Shown here: positions 1 to 8,351 of the stretch, piece by piece
Layout of the letters: each line of letters begins with the position of its first letter
Numbering within the stretch: position 1 is the stretch's first letter
DNA from: Candidatus Lustribacter telmatis
Lineage (GTDB): Bacteria > Vulcanimicrobiota > Vulcanimicrobiia > Vulcanimicrobiales > Vulcanimicrobiaceae
NCBI GenBank assembly: GCA_003164045.1
Contig: PLRU01000011.1
Coordinates: 1 to 53,763, forward strand
Length of the DNA stretch: 53,763 nt
Reading direction: 5' to 3'
Program-made: the position numbers and the translations under genes
The notes under the pieces: model-generated
Database searches by the model: none
Told to the model about the DNA's origin: nothing
Seen by the model: only the letters and a program-made list of their open reading frames with translations

Positions 1-662
1 CCCATGCCGCCGCGCACGAAGCCCCACGCGCCTTGCACGCCGAGCGCGCGCCCGGCGTAGTGGTGCGCGAGAACGTACGCCGTACCGGCGTCGCGCGGAC
101 CGGCGCCGGTGCCGATGAGGCCGTCCGTTGCGAGCGTCGCTTGCAGCACCGGCGTGTGCACGTAGTGCTCTACGAGTTCCGCGACCGGGCCTACCAGCGT
201 TGCGCGCGTAGCGGCATCGAACCGCGCGAACGACGGTTCTTCATCGGCGAACGAATCGAAGAGCGCCGCGCCGAGACGCAGCGCCGCGGCGTCGAACGCC
301 GCGAATCCGGCCACGTCGCGCGGGTCGAAGGCGGCGATTTCGCGCGCGTTCGCGGCATCGTCCGAGCCGAGTAAGAGCGAGCGCCCGTCGGCCAGCGGCG
401 TGAACGACGCCGGCTCTTTGCGGTACGCGTGATAGCCATGCGCGGTGAGATCGAGATCGGCCACGACTTGCGGATCGAGTAAGCTGCACACGTACGAGGC
501 GAGCGACACTTGGTAGCCCGGCCACACGGGTTCGGTGACGGCCGCGCCGCCCAGGACGTCGCGCCGTTCCAGTACGATCGTCCGCAAACCGGCGCGCGCG
601 CAATAGGCGGCGGCGATCAGCCCGTTATGGCCGCCGCCGACGATTGCAACATCGACGTCTAT
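1..662 (-). CDS. FAD-dependent oxidoreductase, phytoene-desaturase/PYROXD2-like (3' truncated by window edge)
   Basis: The minus-strand frame stays open from about 662 to the window edge (about 220 residues) and encodes an N-terminal dinucleotide-binding motif, VAIVGGGHNGL, near residues 5-15. It is followed by the ERRDVLGGAA segment and the YQVSLASYVCSLL region typical of the CrtI/PYROXD2 amine-oxidase-like flavoproteins. These oxidise or desaturate a hydrophobic substrate with FAD; the substrate here is unknown. The C-terminal substrate-binding half lies outside the window. No ATG, GTG or TTG lies near the expected N-terminus. The codon where homologues would start is ATA (662-660), overlapping the TAG stop of the upstream YkgJ-like gene, so the true start is unresolved. 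The tight junction suggests co-transcription with that gene. Confidence 0.8.
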   Translation of the reverse strand, partial: MDVDVAIVGGGHNGLIAAAYCARAGLRTIVLERRDVLGGAAVTEPVWPGYQVSLASYVCSLLDPQVVADLDLTAHGYHAYRKEPASFTPLADGRSLLLGSDDAANAREIAAFDPRDVAGFAAFDAAALRLGAALFDSFADEEPSFARFDAATRATLVGPVAELVEHYVHTPVLQATLATDGLIGTGAGPRDAGTAYVLAHHYAGRALGVQGAWGFVRGGM

Positions 663-1345
663 CGCTTGGGTCTCCGTTTCGGCTTGAACGGATCGCCGAC
701 CACGTACTTCCCGCGTTTCGGCAGATCGGCATCGACGTCGTCGCAGCCGATCGGCGTGAACGCACCGCAGTCGTGCGGCCGCGCTTTGTAAATGCCGCAG
801 TAGAAGTGCCCCGAACCGTTCCCCTTGAGGAACACGCACTTGTCTTCGATCTTCTCGGTGACTTTGCGCAGATATCCGACATTGAATCCGTCGGCGGATT
901 CGCGCGGGACGATGTATTCTTTCATCACTTCGTCGTACGTCCAGCCGAAGTGATCGGCGATCCGCTGCACGTCGGCTTTGTTGACGAACGGTTCGTACCC
1001 GCCGCAGCATTCCGCGCATCCCGGCGGACACGCGACGTTTTCCGGCAGATCGGTGAGGTGTTTGCGCGCGAGTTCGATTACCGCGCGAATGGCCAGTACC
1101 ATCTCGGGATCGTCGTTGTACTTGTACACCCACTCGCGATGCGTGTGCGTGTTCGAATTGTAGTAACGCTCGATCTTTTCGTTGTACTTGATCGTGATGT
1201 GTTCTTCGTCGACTTCGATGTTTTGCACCATCGTCATCGGTTCGAGATCGAGTTGGTCTAGCGAGGTCGGTTGCCCGGTGTCGCGCGTATACCGGCGAAG
1301 GTTGCGCAGTTCACGGTGGGCGATCAGATCGATCGTCTCTTGCAT
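659..1345 (-). CDS. YkgJ family cysteine cluster protein
   Basis: This 228-residue protein carries the YkgJ/UPF0153 cysteine cluster. CPPGCAECC lies at residues 106-114, with further Cys at 170, 183, 193 and 201, an arrangement thought to bind zinc or an iron-sulfur centre. Biochemical function of the family is unknown. The N-terminal 100 residues are charged, include a His/Thr-rich patch (NTHTH, near 65), and match no domain I recognise. The ATG at 1345 follows a clear ribosome site (AAAGGAC, about 6 nt upstream). Its stop overlaps the beginning of the FAD oxidoreductase, and it is divergent from the ROK kinase with a 58-bp gap. It may mature or assist the neighbouring flavoenzyme, which is inference from position only. 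Confidence 0.85.
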   Translation of the reverse strand: MQETIDLIAHRELRNLRRYTRDTGQPTSLDQLDLEPMTMVQNIEVDEEHITIKYNEKIERYYNSNTHTHREWVYKYNDDPEMVLAIRAVIELARKHLTDLPENVACPPGCAECCGGYEPFVNKADVQRIADHFGWTYDEVMKEYIVPRESADGFNVGYLRKVTEKIEDKCVFLKGNGSGHFYCGIYKARPHDCGAFTPIGCDDVDADLPKRGKYVVGDPFKPKRRPKR

Positions 1346-1403
1346 GGAGCGTCCTTTCGCGAACTACGGCGGATCGACCCGGCCGCTGGGCGAAGGCCGC
1401 GGC

Positions 1404-2354
1404 ATGGGGCAAGCAATCGGCGTAGATCTGGGCGGCTCGCACGTGATGGCGACCGTCGTCGATGAGACGGGCGAGACCAAGGCCAAGCACGAGCGCGACA
1501 TCACCGATCACTCACCCGCGGCGGTATTCGCGGCGGTCGAAAAAGTGGTCGGCGAAGCCCTGGCCGACGCCAAGGAAAAGAACGTCGTCGGGATCGGCAT
1601 CGGCGCTCCCGGCAACATCGACCTCGAGACCGGCACGATCCGCTACTCGCCGAACTTCGGCTGGAAGGACGTCGCGCTCGGCGATCACATCCGGGGGACG
1701 TTCAAGTTTCCGGTCTTCGTCGGCAACGACGCGCGCTGCGCGACGCTCGGCGAGCATACCTACGGCGCCGGCAAGGGCGTACCGGATTTCGTGCTGCTCA
1801 CCCTGGGCACCGGGATCGGCGGCGGGATCGTTTCCGGCGGCCGGCTACTCGTCGGCGGCCGGGCCAGTGCCGGCGAGATCGGCCACCATCAGATTCGACC
1901 GCACGACGGCTTCGTCTGCGGCTGCACGAAGATCGGCTGCTTTGAGGCGCAGTGTTCGGGAACCGGTTTGATCCGGCACGCGCTGGCGCTCGCGCCGTCG
2001 TTTCCGCGCAGCACGCTGCTCGACGTGCCCAAAGACAAACTCGGCTCGAAAGCGATTCGCCGCGCCGCGCAAGCCGGCGACGGCCACGGCCTCGCGGCCT
2101 GGCGCAACTGGATCGATGACCTCGGCTACGGCCTGGCCAACATCGTGGCGTTCGTGAACCCGAGCATGATCGCACTCGGCGGCGGCGTCGCCAGTGCCGG
2201 TGCGTTCATCACCGATCAAGTCGGCCCGCTGGTGGAAGCACGCTCGACGATGGTGCCGCCCGGTTCGACGCAAATCGTCACCGCAGCGCTCGGCAACGAT
2301 GCCGGCGCAATCGGCGCCGCTACGATGGCGCTGCGCGGCGGCATGACCGCCTGA
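1404..2354 (+). CDS. ROK family sugar kinase (glucokinase-like)
   Basis: The 316-residue product has the ASKHA/ROK architecture. A phosphate-binding DLGG lies at residues 8-11, VGNDA with the probable catalytic Asp at 106-110, GTGIGGG at 135-141, EIGHH at 158-162, and the ROK zinc motif CGCTKIGCFE at 172-181. ROK kinases phosphorylate glucose, fructose, mannose or N-acetyl-hexosamines with ATP; the motif set fits a glucokinase, but specificity cannot be read from sequence. The frame is open further upstream, but the ATG at 1404 starts right at the conserved first beta strand and has GAAGG about 8 nt upstream. An NAD(P)-binding protein follows 14 bp downstream, probably in the same transcript. 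Confidence 0.88.
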   Translation: MGQAIGVDLGGSHVMATVVDETGETKAKHERDITDHSPAAVFAAVEKVVGEALADAKEKNVVGIGIGAPGNIDLETGTIRYSPNFGWKDVALGDHIRGTFKFPVFVGNDARCATLGEHTYGAGKGVPDFVLLTLGTGIGGGIVSGGRLLVGGRASAGEIGHHQIRPHDGFVCGCTKIGCFEAQCSGTGLIRHALALAPSFPRSTLLDVPKDKLGSKAIRRAAQAGDGHGLAAWRNWIDDLGYGLANIVAFVNPSMIALGGGVASAGAFITDQVGPLVEARSTMVPPGSTQIVTAALGNDAGAIGAATMALRGGMTA

Positions 2355-2368
2355 TCTAGGAGTTCTGC

Positions 2369-2926
2369 ATGAAACTCGCTATTGTTGGAGCCGGCGGTAA
2401 CGTGGGCAGCCGCATCGTTGCGGAGGCCGTGCGCCGCGGCCATACCGTGACCAGCCTCGGTCGCAAGGACGCCGATGCACTTGCCGACCGGCTCGTAGGC
2501 CACGATGCCGTCGTCAGCTCGGTCCGGTTTGTGGACAGCGACCCGCACGTCTTGATCGACGCGGTGCGCCGCTCCGGCGTGAAGCGCTACCTCGTCGTCG
2601 GCGGTGCCGGCAGTCTCCAAGCCGGGGACACATTGCTCGTCGAGTCGCCACACTTTCCGGCGGTCGCGCTGGCGGAAGCCACGCGCGGCTTGGCCTTTCT
2701 CGAGGCGCTCAAGAGCACGGCAGGCGATCTCGAGTGGACGATGCTCAGCCCCTCGGCGCTCTTCATCGCCGGCGAACGCACCGGGAAATTCCGCCTGGGC
2801 GGTGACTCGCTGCTGACGGGCGCCGACGGCAAGAGCTGGATTTCATATGAAGACTTCGCCGTCGCATTGCTCGATGAAATCGAAACGCCGGCGCACGTGC
2901 GCGGCCGCTTCACCGTCGGTTATTAG
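2369..2926 (+). CDS. NAD(P)H-binding protein, atypical SDR family
   Basis: The 185-residue protein begins with a Rossmann nucleotide-binding loop, GAGGNVG, at residues 7-13. It continues with the short alternation of strands and helices typical of the NAD(P)H-binding/atypical SDR proteins of the YwnB type (about 200 residues). RYLVVGGAGSL near residue 72 and WTMLSPSALF near 124 are recognisable family segments. No classical YxxxK active site is evident, as is usual for this group, whose members act as reductases or redox sensors. The ATG has a good ribosome site (TAGGAG, about 6 nt upstream). The gene directly follows the ROK kinase. Substrate unknown. Confidence 0.8.
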   Translation: MKLAIVGAGGNVGSRIVAEAVRRGHTVTSLGRKDADALADRLVGHDAVVSSVRFVDSDPHVLIDAVRRSGVKRYLVVGGAGSLQAGDTLLVESPHFPAVALAEATRGLAFLEALKSTAGDLEWTMLSPSALFIAGERTGKFRLGGDSLLTGADGKSWISYEDFAVALLDEIETPAHVRGRFTVGY

Positions 2927-2932
2927 CCGGCG

Positions 2933-3229
2933 CTATTCGTCGATCGGCATTCCGTCGAGCGGCGCGGCGTAGATCGTGTCGATGTCGACCAGCGGAATCC
3001 GCTCCTCCTCGATTTGCAAACCCAGGCGCGTCACTTTCATGCCCGGCTTCGAGAACGGCAGTTTCGGTGAGAGGCTGAACGGCTGCAAGTACAAGTAGGT
3101 ATCATCGACGCGCAGCACGCGGCCGCCGCTGTTCGTCGGCCCCTTCGGTTCGCCGGCGATCGGCGCGACGTTCCAATCGAGCACGACGAACGTTCCGACC
3201 CAGCGCAGCGCTTCGTCCGGAAAGATCAC
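2933..3229 (-). CDS. Conserved small protein of unknown function
   Basis: A 98-residue soluble protein starts at GTG (3229), 3 bp after the stop of the M20 amidohydrolase, so it is most likely the last gene of the leftward operon that begins at 6185. The sequence has a beta-rich pattern with several short strands (FVVLDWNV, YLYLQPF, TRLGLQIEEERIPL), no signal peptide, no cysteine and no recognisable catalytic motif. I do not recognise the family. Operon position and coding-strand continuity support it being a real gene. Confidence 0.65.
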   Translation of the reverse strand: MIFPDEALRWVGTFVVLDWNVAPIAGEPKGPTNSGGRVLRVDDTYLYLQPFSLSPKLPFSKPGMKVTRLGLQIEEERIPLVDIDTIYAAPLDGMPIDE

Positions 3230-3232
3230 GGC

Positions 3233-4411
3233 TTACGGGGCGTTTTCGGGTGCGTCGAATGCGAGGGCGGCCATCATGCGCACGCCCGTTTCGAGCGCGC
3301 GTTCGTCGATGTCGAACTTCGCGTGGTGGTGCGGAAATGCGGATGCCGGTCCGCCGTTGCAGCCGACCGAATAAAAACACGCCGGCACGCGTTCGGCGAA
3401 GAACGAGAAGTCCTCCGCCCCCATCAGTCGCGGCGCTTCCATCACGCGCCGCTCGCCGATCTCGCGTTCGGCGAGCGCGCGCACGTAGCGCGTTTGCTCG
3501 GCATCGTTCGAGGTGACCGGATAGCGCCGCAGATATTCGAACGCGTACGTGGCACCGGAGCTCTCGCAGACGCCGCGCAGCACGCGCTCGATCCGCTCCG
3601 CCATCTTCGCGCGCACGTCGGCATCGAACGCGCGCACGGTGCCGAGGAGCGTAGCACGCGACGGGATCACGTTGTGGATCGTGCCCGCGTGCACGGCACC
3701 GATCGTTACCACCGCCGGCGCGAGCGGATCGATCTGTCGCGAAACGACTTGCTGCACCGCGACGATGAACGCGCCCGCGACATAGATCGGGTCGACCGAC
3801 AGATGCGGCGCTGCGCCATGTCCACCCATGCCTTCGATCGTGATCTCGATCGAATCGCTCGATGCATAGAAGGGGCCTTCGCGCAGACCGACGATCCCGG
3901 TCGGAAACGCCGATGCGAGGTGCAGTCCGTACGCGCGCTCGACGCCGAAGCGTTCGAGCACGCCGGCGTCGACCATCGCCTTCGCGCCGCCGCGGCCTTC
4001 TTCGGCCGGCTGAAAACATAACACGACCGTGCCGGCGAGTTCGTCGCGGCGGCGCGCGATCAGCGCTGCGGCGCCGAGCAGCATCGCAACGTGTCCGTCG
4101 TGTCCGCATGCGTGCATCGTGCCGCGCGTTTGCGATGCATACGCGACGGCGTTCTCTTCTTCGATCGGCAGCGCGTCCATGTCCGCGCGCAACATGATCG
4201 TCTTGCCGGGCCGCGCGCCGCGCATCACGCCGACGACGCCGGTGACGCCGATTTCTTCCGTTACCTCGAAGCCGAGTGCGCGCAACCGTCCGGCGACGAA
4301 TGCCGCCGTGCGACGCTCCTCGAATCCGAGTTCGGGATGCTGGTGCAGATCGCGCCGGATGGCGATGACGTCGGCAACGACGTCAGCCGGAACCTCGGCG
4401 AGCGCGGTCAA
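3233..4411 (-). CDS. M20 family metallo-amidohydrolase (M20D type)
   Basis: The 392-residue product is a full-length M20D peptidase/amidohydrolase. It has the N-terminal RRDLHQHPELGFEE signature (residues 19-32), RADMDALPI (75-83), the metal-binding HACGHDGH (100-107), QPAEEGRGGA (134-143) with the catalytic Glu pair, and the C-terminal MGAEDFS metal-ligand segment. Relatives hydrolyse N-acyl amino acids, hippurate or indole-acetyl-amino acids with a di-metal centre. The substrate here is unknown. Its start codon overlaps the end of the upstream glycosyltransferase gene by 4 bp, suggesting coupled translation within a four-gene leftward operon. Confidence 0.92.
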   Translation of the reverse strand: MTALAEVPADVVADVIAIRRDLHQHPELGFEERRTAAFVAGRLRALGFEVTEEIGVTGVVGVMRGARPGKTIMLRADMDALPIEEENAVAYASQTRGTMHACGHDGHVAMLLGAAALIARRRDELAGTVVLCFQPAEEGRGGAKAMVDAGVLERFGVERAYGLHLASAFPTGIVGLREGPFYASSDSIEITIEGMGGHGAAPHLSVDPIYVAGAFIVAVQQVVSRQIDPLAPAVVTIGAVHAGTIHNVIPSRATLLGTVRAFDADVRAKMAERIERVLRGVCESSGATYAFEYLRRYPVTSNDAEQTRYVRALAEREIGERRVMEAPRLMGAEDFSFFAERVPACFYSVGCNGGPASAFPHHHAKFDIDERALETGVRMMAALAFDAPENAP

Positions 4412-5583
4412 ACGGCGGCGGAAACGGGGACGCGCGGCGTGGGCTTGCGGCCATCCTGCGCGACCTGGACGATCAATTCGGCGATGCGGCGCGACGAACC
4501 GCGCGGAGCGATGCCGGTGAGCTGCGCCCGCATCGTCGCGAGACGTTCGCTGTTCTCAACGATGCGTTTCACCGATTGCACGACTTCGGCCGTGGTCAAC
4601 GCAACGACCCCGATGCCGGTGGTGCGAACCCAATCGAGGTTGCCGCGTTCTTGGCCCGGCACGTAGTCGTAGACGACGACCGGCACTTCGGCAACGCTGG
4701 CTTCGGCAAGCGTTCCCGGTCCGGCTTTGGTGACGAGCAGATCCGCAGCGCGCATCAACTCGGGCACGTCGTTGCGGAATCCGAGCACGGTCATCGGCGT
4801 CGGCAGCGTCGGCGCGAGTTCTTCGAGCTTCGCTTTGAGTGCGGCGTTGCGGCCCGTCACGATGACGAGGTGGAAGGGCAAGTGCGTCTTCGCGAGCGCC
4901 AGCGTCGTCGGTAAGAGTTTGCCGCCGCCTTCGCCGCCGGCCATCAGCAGCGCGATCGTCGCGTCTTGCGGCAAACCGAGTTTGCTGCGGATCTCGCTCT
5001 TGGTCGCGGAGACGTCTTCGAACTTCGGATGGATCGGGTGACCGATCAGGCGCAGGCGGCTCGGCGGCACGCCGCGTTCGATCGCGCGGTTGTAGACTTC
5101 GCGCGCCGGAACGATCGTGAGATCGGCTTCGGGCAACAGCCAGCCTTCGTGTACGCGGCCGAGGTCGGTGATCACCGTAACGATCGGCACGTGATCCATG
5201 CCGGCATCGGCCCGGGCGCGGAGCGCCGCGTGGTTGAGCAGCGGGTGGACCGACACGATGACGTCGGGATTGTATTGCGTGAAGACGTCTTTGAGGCGTT
5301 CGCGATAGAGCGGCTCGCAAAAGCGCACGATCGTGCGGTAGCGGCGACGGCCGTTGGTCGCGTGGTAGAGCGCGCCGTAAATCGGTGGAGCAAAGCGGAG
5401 GGCCGCGCTGTAGGCCGGCCCCAGTTTGGATAACGGAAACGTGCAGTGAGCGGCAATGTCGTCGATGCGCCACTCGAGCCGCGTCCCCTTATCGATCTCG
5501 TCGAGCGCGGCGCCGATGGCCATCGCTCCGGCGCGATGCCCGCCGCCGGTGTCCGAGATGAGGAAGAGGACGCGTTTGGTCAT
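4408..5583 (-). CDS. MGDG-synthase-like glycosyltransferase (GT28 type)
   Basis: The 391-residue protein starts with KRVLFLISDTGGGHRA, the hallmark N-terminus of monogalactosyl/monoglucosyl-diacylglycerol synthases and UgtP. It has the NPDVIVSVHPLLNH region and a C-terminal nucleotide-sugar domain (MAGGEGGGKLL, then LVTKAGPGTLAEAS). Such enzymes transfer hexose from a nucleotide sugar to diacylglycerol or a related lipid at the inner membrane face. I placed the start at the ATG at 5583 because the GGGHR motif then sits at residues 13-17 as in relatives, and because this ATG overlaps the upstream stop codon as ATGA. The frame is open 40 codons further, but that part lies inside the upstream gene. 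Partner of the hydroxylase upstream; the lipid product is not predictable. Confidence 0.85.
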   Translation of the reverse strand: MTKRVLFLISDTGGGHRAGAMAIGAALDEIDKGTRLEWRIDDIAAHCTFPLSKLGPAYSAALRFAPPIYGALYHATNGRRRYRTIVRFCEPLYRERLKDVFTQYNPDVIVSVHPLLNHAALRARADAGMDHVPIVTVITDLGRVHEGWLLPEADLTIVPAREVYNRAIERGVPPSRLRLIGHPIHPKFEDVSATKSEIRSKLGLPQDATIALLMAGGEGGGKLLPTTLALAKTHLPFHLVIVTGRNAALKAKLEELAPTLPTPMTVLGFRNDVPELMRAADLLVTKAGPGTLAEASVAEVPVVVYDYVPGQERGNLDWVRTTGIGVVALTTAEVVQSVKRIVENSERLATMRAQLTGIAPRGSSRRIAELIVQVAQDGRKPTPRVPVSAAV

Positions 5584-6185
5584 CCGGTGGGGGACTTTCG
5601 TTGCTTCAAGGCACGTAGGGCAGCGGCGCCACGGCGATTGCGGATACGCATCACGCGCAGGGCCACAGCGCGACGGCGCCGAGGCGAGATCGCGCGAAGC
5701 CACGCGATCGTGTTGCGAGCCGGTGCATCGTAGAAGCGGAAGATGTCGCCGAACTCAATTTCAGGGTTTATGTGGTGACCGTTATGGTCCTCCGGCAGCA
5801 CGAGGCCGGTCATGCGAGCAACGCGGACGAGCCACGCCGGGCTTTTCCAGCCGAGTTCCGTGGTGTGCCGCCACCAAACGTGCATCTGGCCGAGGAACAG
5901 ACCGAGGATCGCGCCGGGAACCGAGATGACCGTACAGGCGACGGCAATCGCGATATAGGGAACCGCACCGAGCAATCCGTCGAGCAGCACTTCGGGGCTG
6001 CGCGAAAGAACGGCGTGATCCCAGTACGAGCGCCGGCGGTCGTGATGCGTCCGCAGGTGCAGTTTGCCCCACATATGCTGCGGAACGTGATAGAAGAAGG
6101 TGGAAGCAAAATCTCCAACCACGAGGACGATGAGCATCGCCACGACACCTGAAATCAGCGGCGAGCCCAGCACGATCGAATTCAC
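5580..6185 (-). CDS. Fatty acid hydroxylase / sterol desaturase family membrane protein
   Basis: This 201-residue membrane protein has the histidine-box pattern of the fatty acid hydroxylase superfamily: H33/H37, H43 with H47-H48, H102/H107, and HNGHH at 134-138. The boxes are separated by hydrophobic helices at about 10-30 and 70-105, and would bind a di-iron centre. Relatives hydroxylate or desaturate fatty acids, sterols or carotenoids. It is the first gene of the leftward operon and its stop overlaps the next start as ATGA, so it is probably co-made with the diacylglycerol-type glycosyltransferase. A lipid-modification role is therefore a fair inference. The C-terminus is very Arg-rich. 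Confidence 0.83.
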   Translation of the reverse strand: MNSIVLGSPLISGVVAMLIVLVVGDFASTFFYHVPQHMWGKLHLRTHHDRRRSYWDHAVLSRSPEVLLDGLLGAVPYIAIAVACTVISVPGAILGLFLGQMHVWWRHTTELGWKSPAWLVRVARMTGLVLPEDHNGHHINPEIEFGDIFRFYDAPARNTIAWLRAISPRRRRAVALRVMRIRNRRGAAALRALKQRKSPTG

Positions 6186-6220
6186 GCGTTTCCTTCGTTT
6201 GACGTACGGCTAACTGAGCG

Positions 6221-6865
6221 TTGGTTTTGCAGGCCCGAAAACCTCTCCAGGCAACCTTGTTGGCTGTCTCTCTGGCCTTCAATCCGGCTTGGGTCCGGAT
6301 CGACGTCCTGCGTGACGCCGCGCTGTCGTGGCATATACCCGCCGCGGCGCCGCTCACCCGGGGCGCCCGGATGTATATGGATGCTCCGCTTCATAGCGGT
6401 CAGCTGAGCGCGACGGTGCGGAGCATCATGCGTACGAACCCCCGGCTGTCGGGATTCGATGCGCTCGTGCTGGCCGAACGGACGCTGCACGCCGCCCGCG
6501 AGCGCGGCATCGATCCGGGCTTCCTCGCCGCGACGCTGCTACAAGAGTCGGCCTACGATCCCGGGATCGTCTCGTGGGCCGGCGCGGCCGGCATCGGACA
6601 ATTCATGGTCGGGACGGCCGATGGGTACGGCATCGACCCCTTCGAGCCCGGTCCGGCGATCGACGCGACGGCGCAGCTGCTCGCCGGCTACTTGGAACGT
6701 TACCGCTCCTGGCCTAGCGCCGATCCCTACGCGCTGGCCTCCGCCGCCTATAATGCCGGCCCGGGCGCGGTGGCGAAATACGGCGGCGTCCCGCCGTACG
6801 CGGAGACGCTAGGCTACATTAGTGACATCCGCGAGCGGTGGTCCCGGATCGTCCGCGACCGCTGA
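6221..6865 (+). CDS. Lytic transglycosylase, SLT domain
   Basis: The product (up to 214 residues) contains a complete SLT-type lytic transglycosylase domain: the catalytic Glu in LLQESAYDP (about E109), GAAGIGQFM (about 121-129) and SAAYNAGPGAVAKYGG (about 170-185). It would cleave the MurNAc-GlcNAc bond of peptidoglycan in the periplasm. A hydrophobic N-terminal stretch (residues 9-20) could be a signal anchor, but no clear signal-peptidase site is visible. The open frame offers only a TTG start at 6221 with no good ribosome site, so the N-terminus is uncertain. The gene is divergent from the hydroxylase operon, only 35 bp away. Confidence 0.83.
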   Translation: MVLQARKPLQATLLAVSLAFNPAWVRIDVLRDAALSWHIPAAAPLTRGARMYMDAPLHSGQLSATVRSIMRTNPRLSGFDALVLAERTLHAARERGIDPGFLAATLLQESAYDPGIVSWAGAAGIGQFMVGTADGYGIDPFEPGPAIDATAQLLAGYLERYRSWPSADPYALASAAYNAGPGAVAKYGGVPPYAETLGYISDIRERWSRIVRDR

Positions 6866-6916
6866 AAAACGTTCAGTGTTTGACGGCTACCGCTCGGCGG
6901 GTATGCGGGGCCTGCG

Positions 6917-7963
6917 ATGCTTGAAAACATTCCTCGCCGCCGCGTGGTTCGGGGCGACATGAGCTCCGTCAAACCCGTTGCCGGCGCGGGGCGTTTTGCG
7001 CTCTACCGCGATCCGCAGCCGGCCCGGGTAGCGTCGTTTGCCGACGACGTCCGGACGGGCCTCGGCATGCGGCCATACACGCTGATGCCGAAGTATTTTT
7101 ACGACGACTTGGGTTCGGCGTTGTTCGAAGCGATCACGCACCTGCCGGAATATTATCTGACGCGCATCGAGCGCGATCTGCTCGCGACGTATGCACCCGA
7201 TATCGTCGCGGCGTTCGGCGAACCGCTCGAACTGCTCGAACTCGGCAGCGGCAGCGCGACCAAGACGCGCTTGATTATCGATGCGATCCTGGCCGGTCAA
7301 GATACGCTGACGTTTCATCCGATCGACATTTCGCCCGACGCGCTGATCGAATCGTCGGAAGCGCTCGTGGCGTCGAACGACGCGCTGCACGTGCGCGCCT
7401 ATGCCGGCGATTACTTCGGTCTCTTGCGTGCGAAACGCATCGAAACGCGCGACCGCGTGCTGGCGCTCTATCTCGGTTCGAATGTCGGAAATTTCGAACC
7501 GGTGCAAGCGCGTGAGCTCTTCGGATTGCTCGGCGCTACGCTAAAAACGGGCGATGGATTGCTGATCGGCTACGATCTCAAGAAAGACGCCTCGGTGCTC
7601 GAGCTCGCGTACGACGATCCGACCGGCGTGACCGCGGCGTTCAACAAGAACCTGCTCGCGCGCATCAACCGCGAACTCGGCGGCGACTTCGACTTGCGCG
7701 ACTTCTCGTTCTTCGCGAAGTACGACGAACGCGACGGCGTGGTGCGTTCGCATTTGCGTGCCGGCCGCGCGCTTACCGCGCACATTCCGGGCGCCGGCAT
7801 CGACGTTTCGTTCGAAGCCGGCGAAACGATCCACATGGAGTCGTCCTATAAGTTCACCCGCGAAGACATGCTCGCGGTGGTGGCGCCGTTCGGTTTTGCC
7901 GAACGGCGGACGTTCAGCGACGCGGCGGGGCGCTACGCGCTCTCGCTCTTCATTCGCAGCTAA
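6917..7963 (+). CDS. egtD: L-histidine N(alpha)-methyltransferase (ergothioneine biosynthesis)
   Basis: The 348-residue product is a full-length EgtD. It has the family-specific PKYFYDDLGSALFEAITHLP segment (about 58-78) followed by YYLTRIE, a SAM-binding LLELGSGSATKTRLI (about 105-119), the HPIDIS segment, LYLGSNVGNFEP (about 190-201) and GDGLLIGYDLKKD. EgtD trimethylates histidine to hercynine, the first step of ergothioneine synthesis. No EgtB-type sulfoxide synthase is in the window, so the rest of the pathway must be elsewhere or differ. Start is the ATG at 6917; an in-frame ATG at 6959 is also possible. Its last 14 bp overlap the convergent gamma-glutamylcyclotransferase gene. Confidence 0.93.
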   Translation: MLENIPRRRVVRGDMSSVKPVAGAGRFALYRDPQPARVASFADDVRTGLGMRPYTLMPKYFYDDLGSALFEAITHLPEYYLTRIERDLLATYAPDIVAAFGEPLELLELGSGSATKTRLIIDAILAGQDTLTFHPIDISPDALIESSEALVASNDALHVRAYAGDYFGLLRAKRIETRDRVLALYLGSNVGNFEPVQARELFGLLGATLKTGDGLLIGYDLKKDASVLELAYDDPTGVTAAFNKNLLARINRELGGDFDLRDFSFFAKYDERDGVVRSHLRAGRALTAHIPGAGIDVSFEAGETIHMESSYKFTREDMLAVVAPFGFAERRTFSDAAGRYALSLFIRS

Positions 7964-8351
7964 GCCGGCAGCTGCGGATCTGCGCGAGCACTAGCGTGCG
8001 TTCGTGCCGCGCGAGCATGCCGGCCGGCGCGCGGTCGCGCGACGCCGTGGGCCGAACGTAGAGCCAGCACGGGACGGGCTCGCCGTCCGCCGGGCGCGCT
8101 TCGGCGCGGATGCGCTCGTAGAGCGGAACCTCTTCCCACGCGTCGGCGCGGGCGAGCGCGGCATCGTCAAGGTCGACGAGATCGCCGGCGAGCGTTTCGC
8201 CGGGCGCCCGCACGACCGTGAGATAGCCGCCCTCCGCGATTACCGCAGCCCAGCCGGCCAGCGTCGCCGGGCGCATCGGCAGCGCGCGGCCGAACAGTGC
8301 GTGCTGATATTCGGCATCGCGCAGCGTTCCGTAGGCAAACAGTTCGCTCAC
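7950..8351 (-). CDS. Gamma-glutamylcyclotransferase-like (AIG2/GGCT fold) protein
   Basis: A 133-residue protein starts at GTG (8351), overlapping the permease stop as GTGA. It has the AYGTLRD substrate-loop motif (residues 6-12) and a conserved acidic site in DAWEEVPLYER (about 70-80), where the catalytic Glu of GGCT-fold enzymes lies. Members convert gamma-glutamyl-amino acids or gamma-glutamyl-amines to 5-oxoproline, but many AIG2-like proteins have no known substrate. It is the last gene of the osmoprotectant ABC operon and converges on egtD. The frame is open far upstream, but that portion is antisense noise inside the permease gene. Confidence 0.82.
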   Translation of the reverse strand: MSELFAYGTLRDAEYQHALFGRALPMRPATLAGWAAVIAEGGYLTVVRAPGETLAGDLVDLDDAALARADAWEEVPLYERIRAEARPADGEPVPCWLYVRPTASRDRAPAGMLARHERTLVLAQIRSCRLSCE

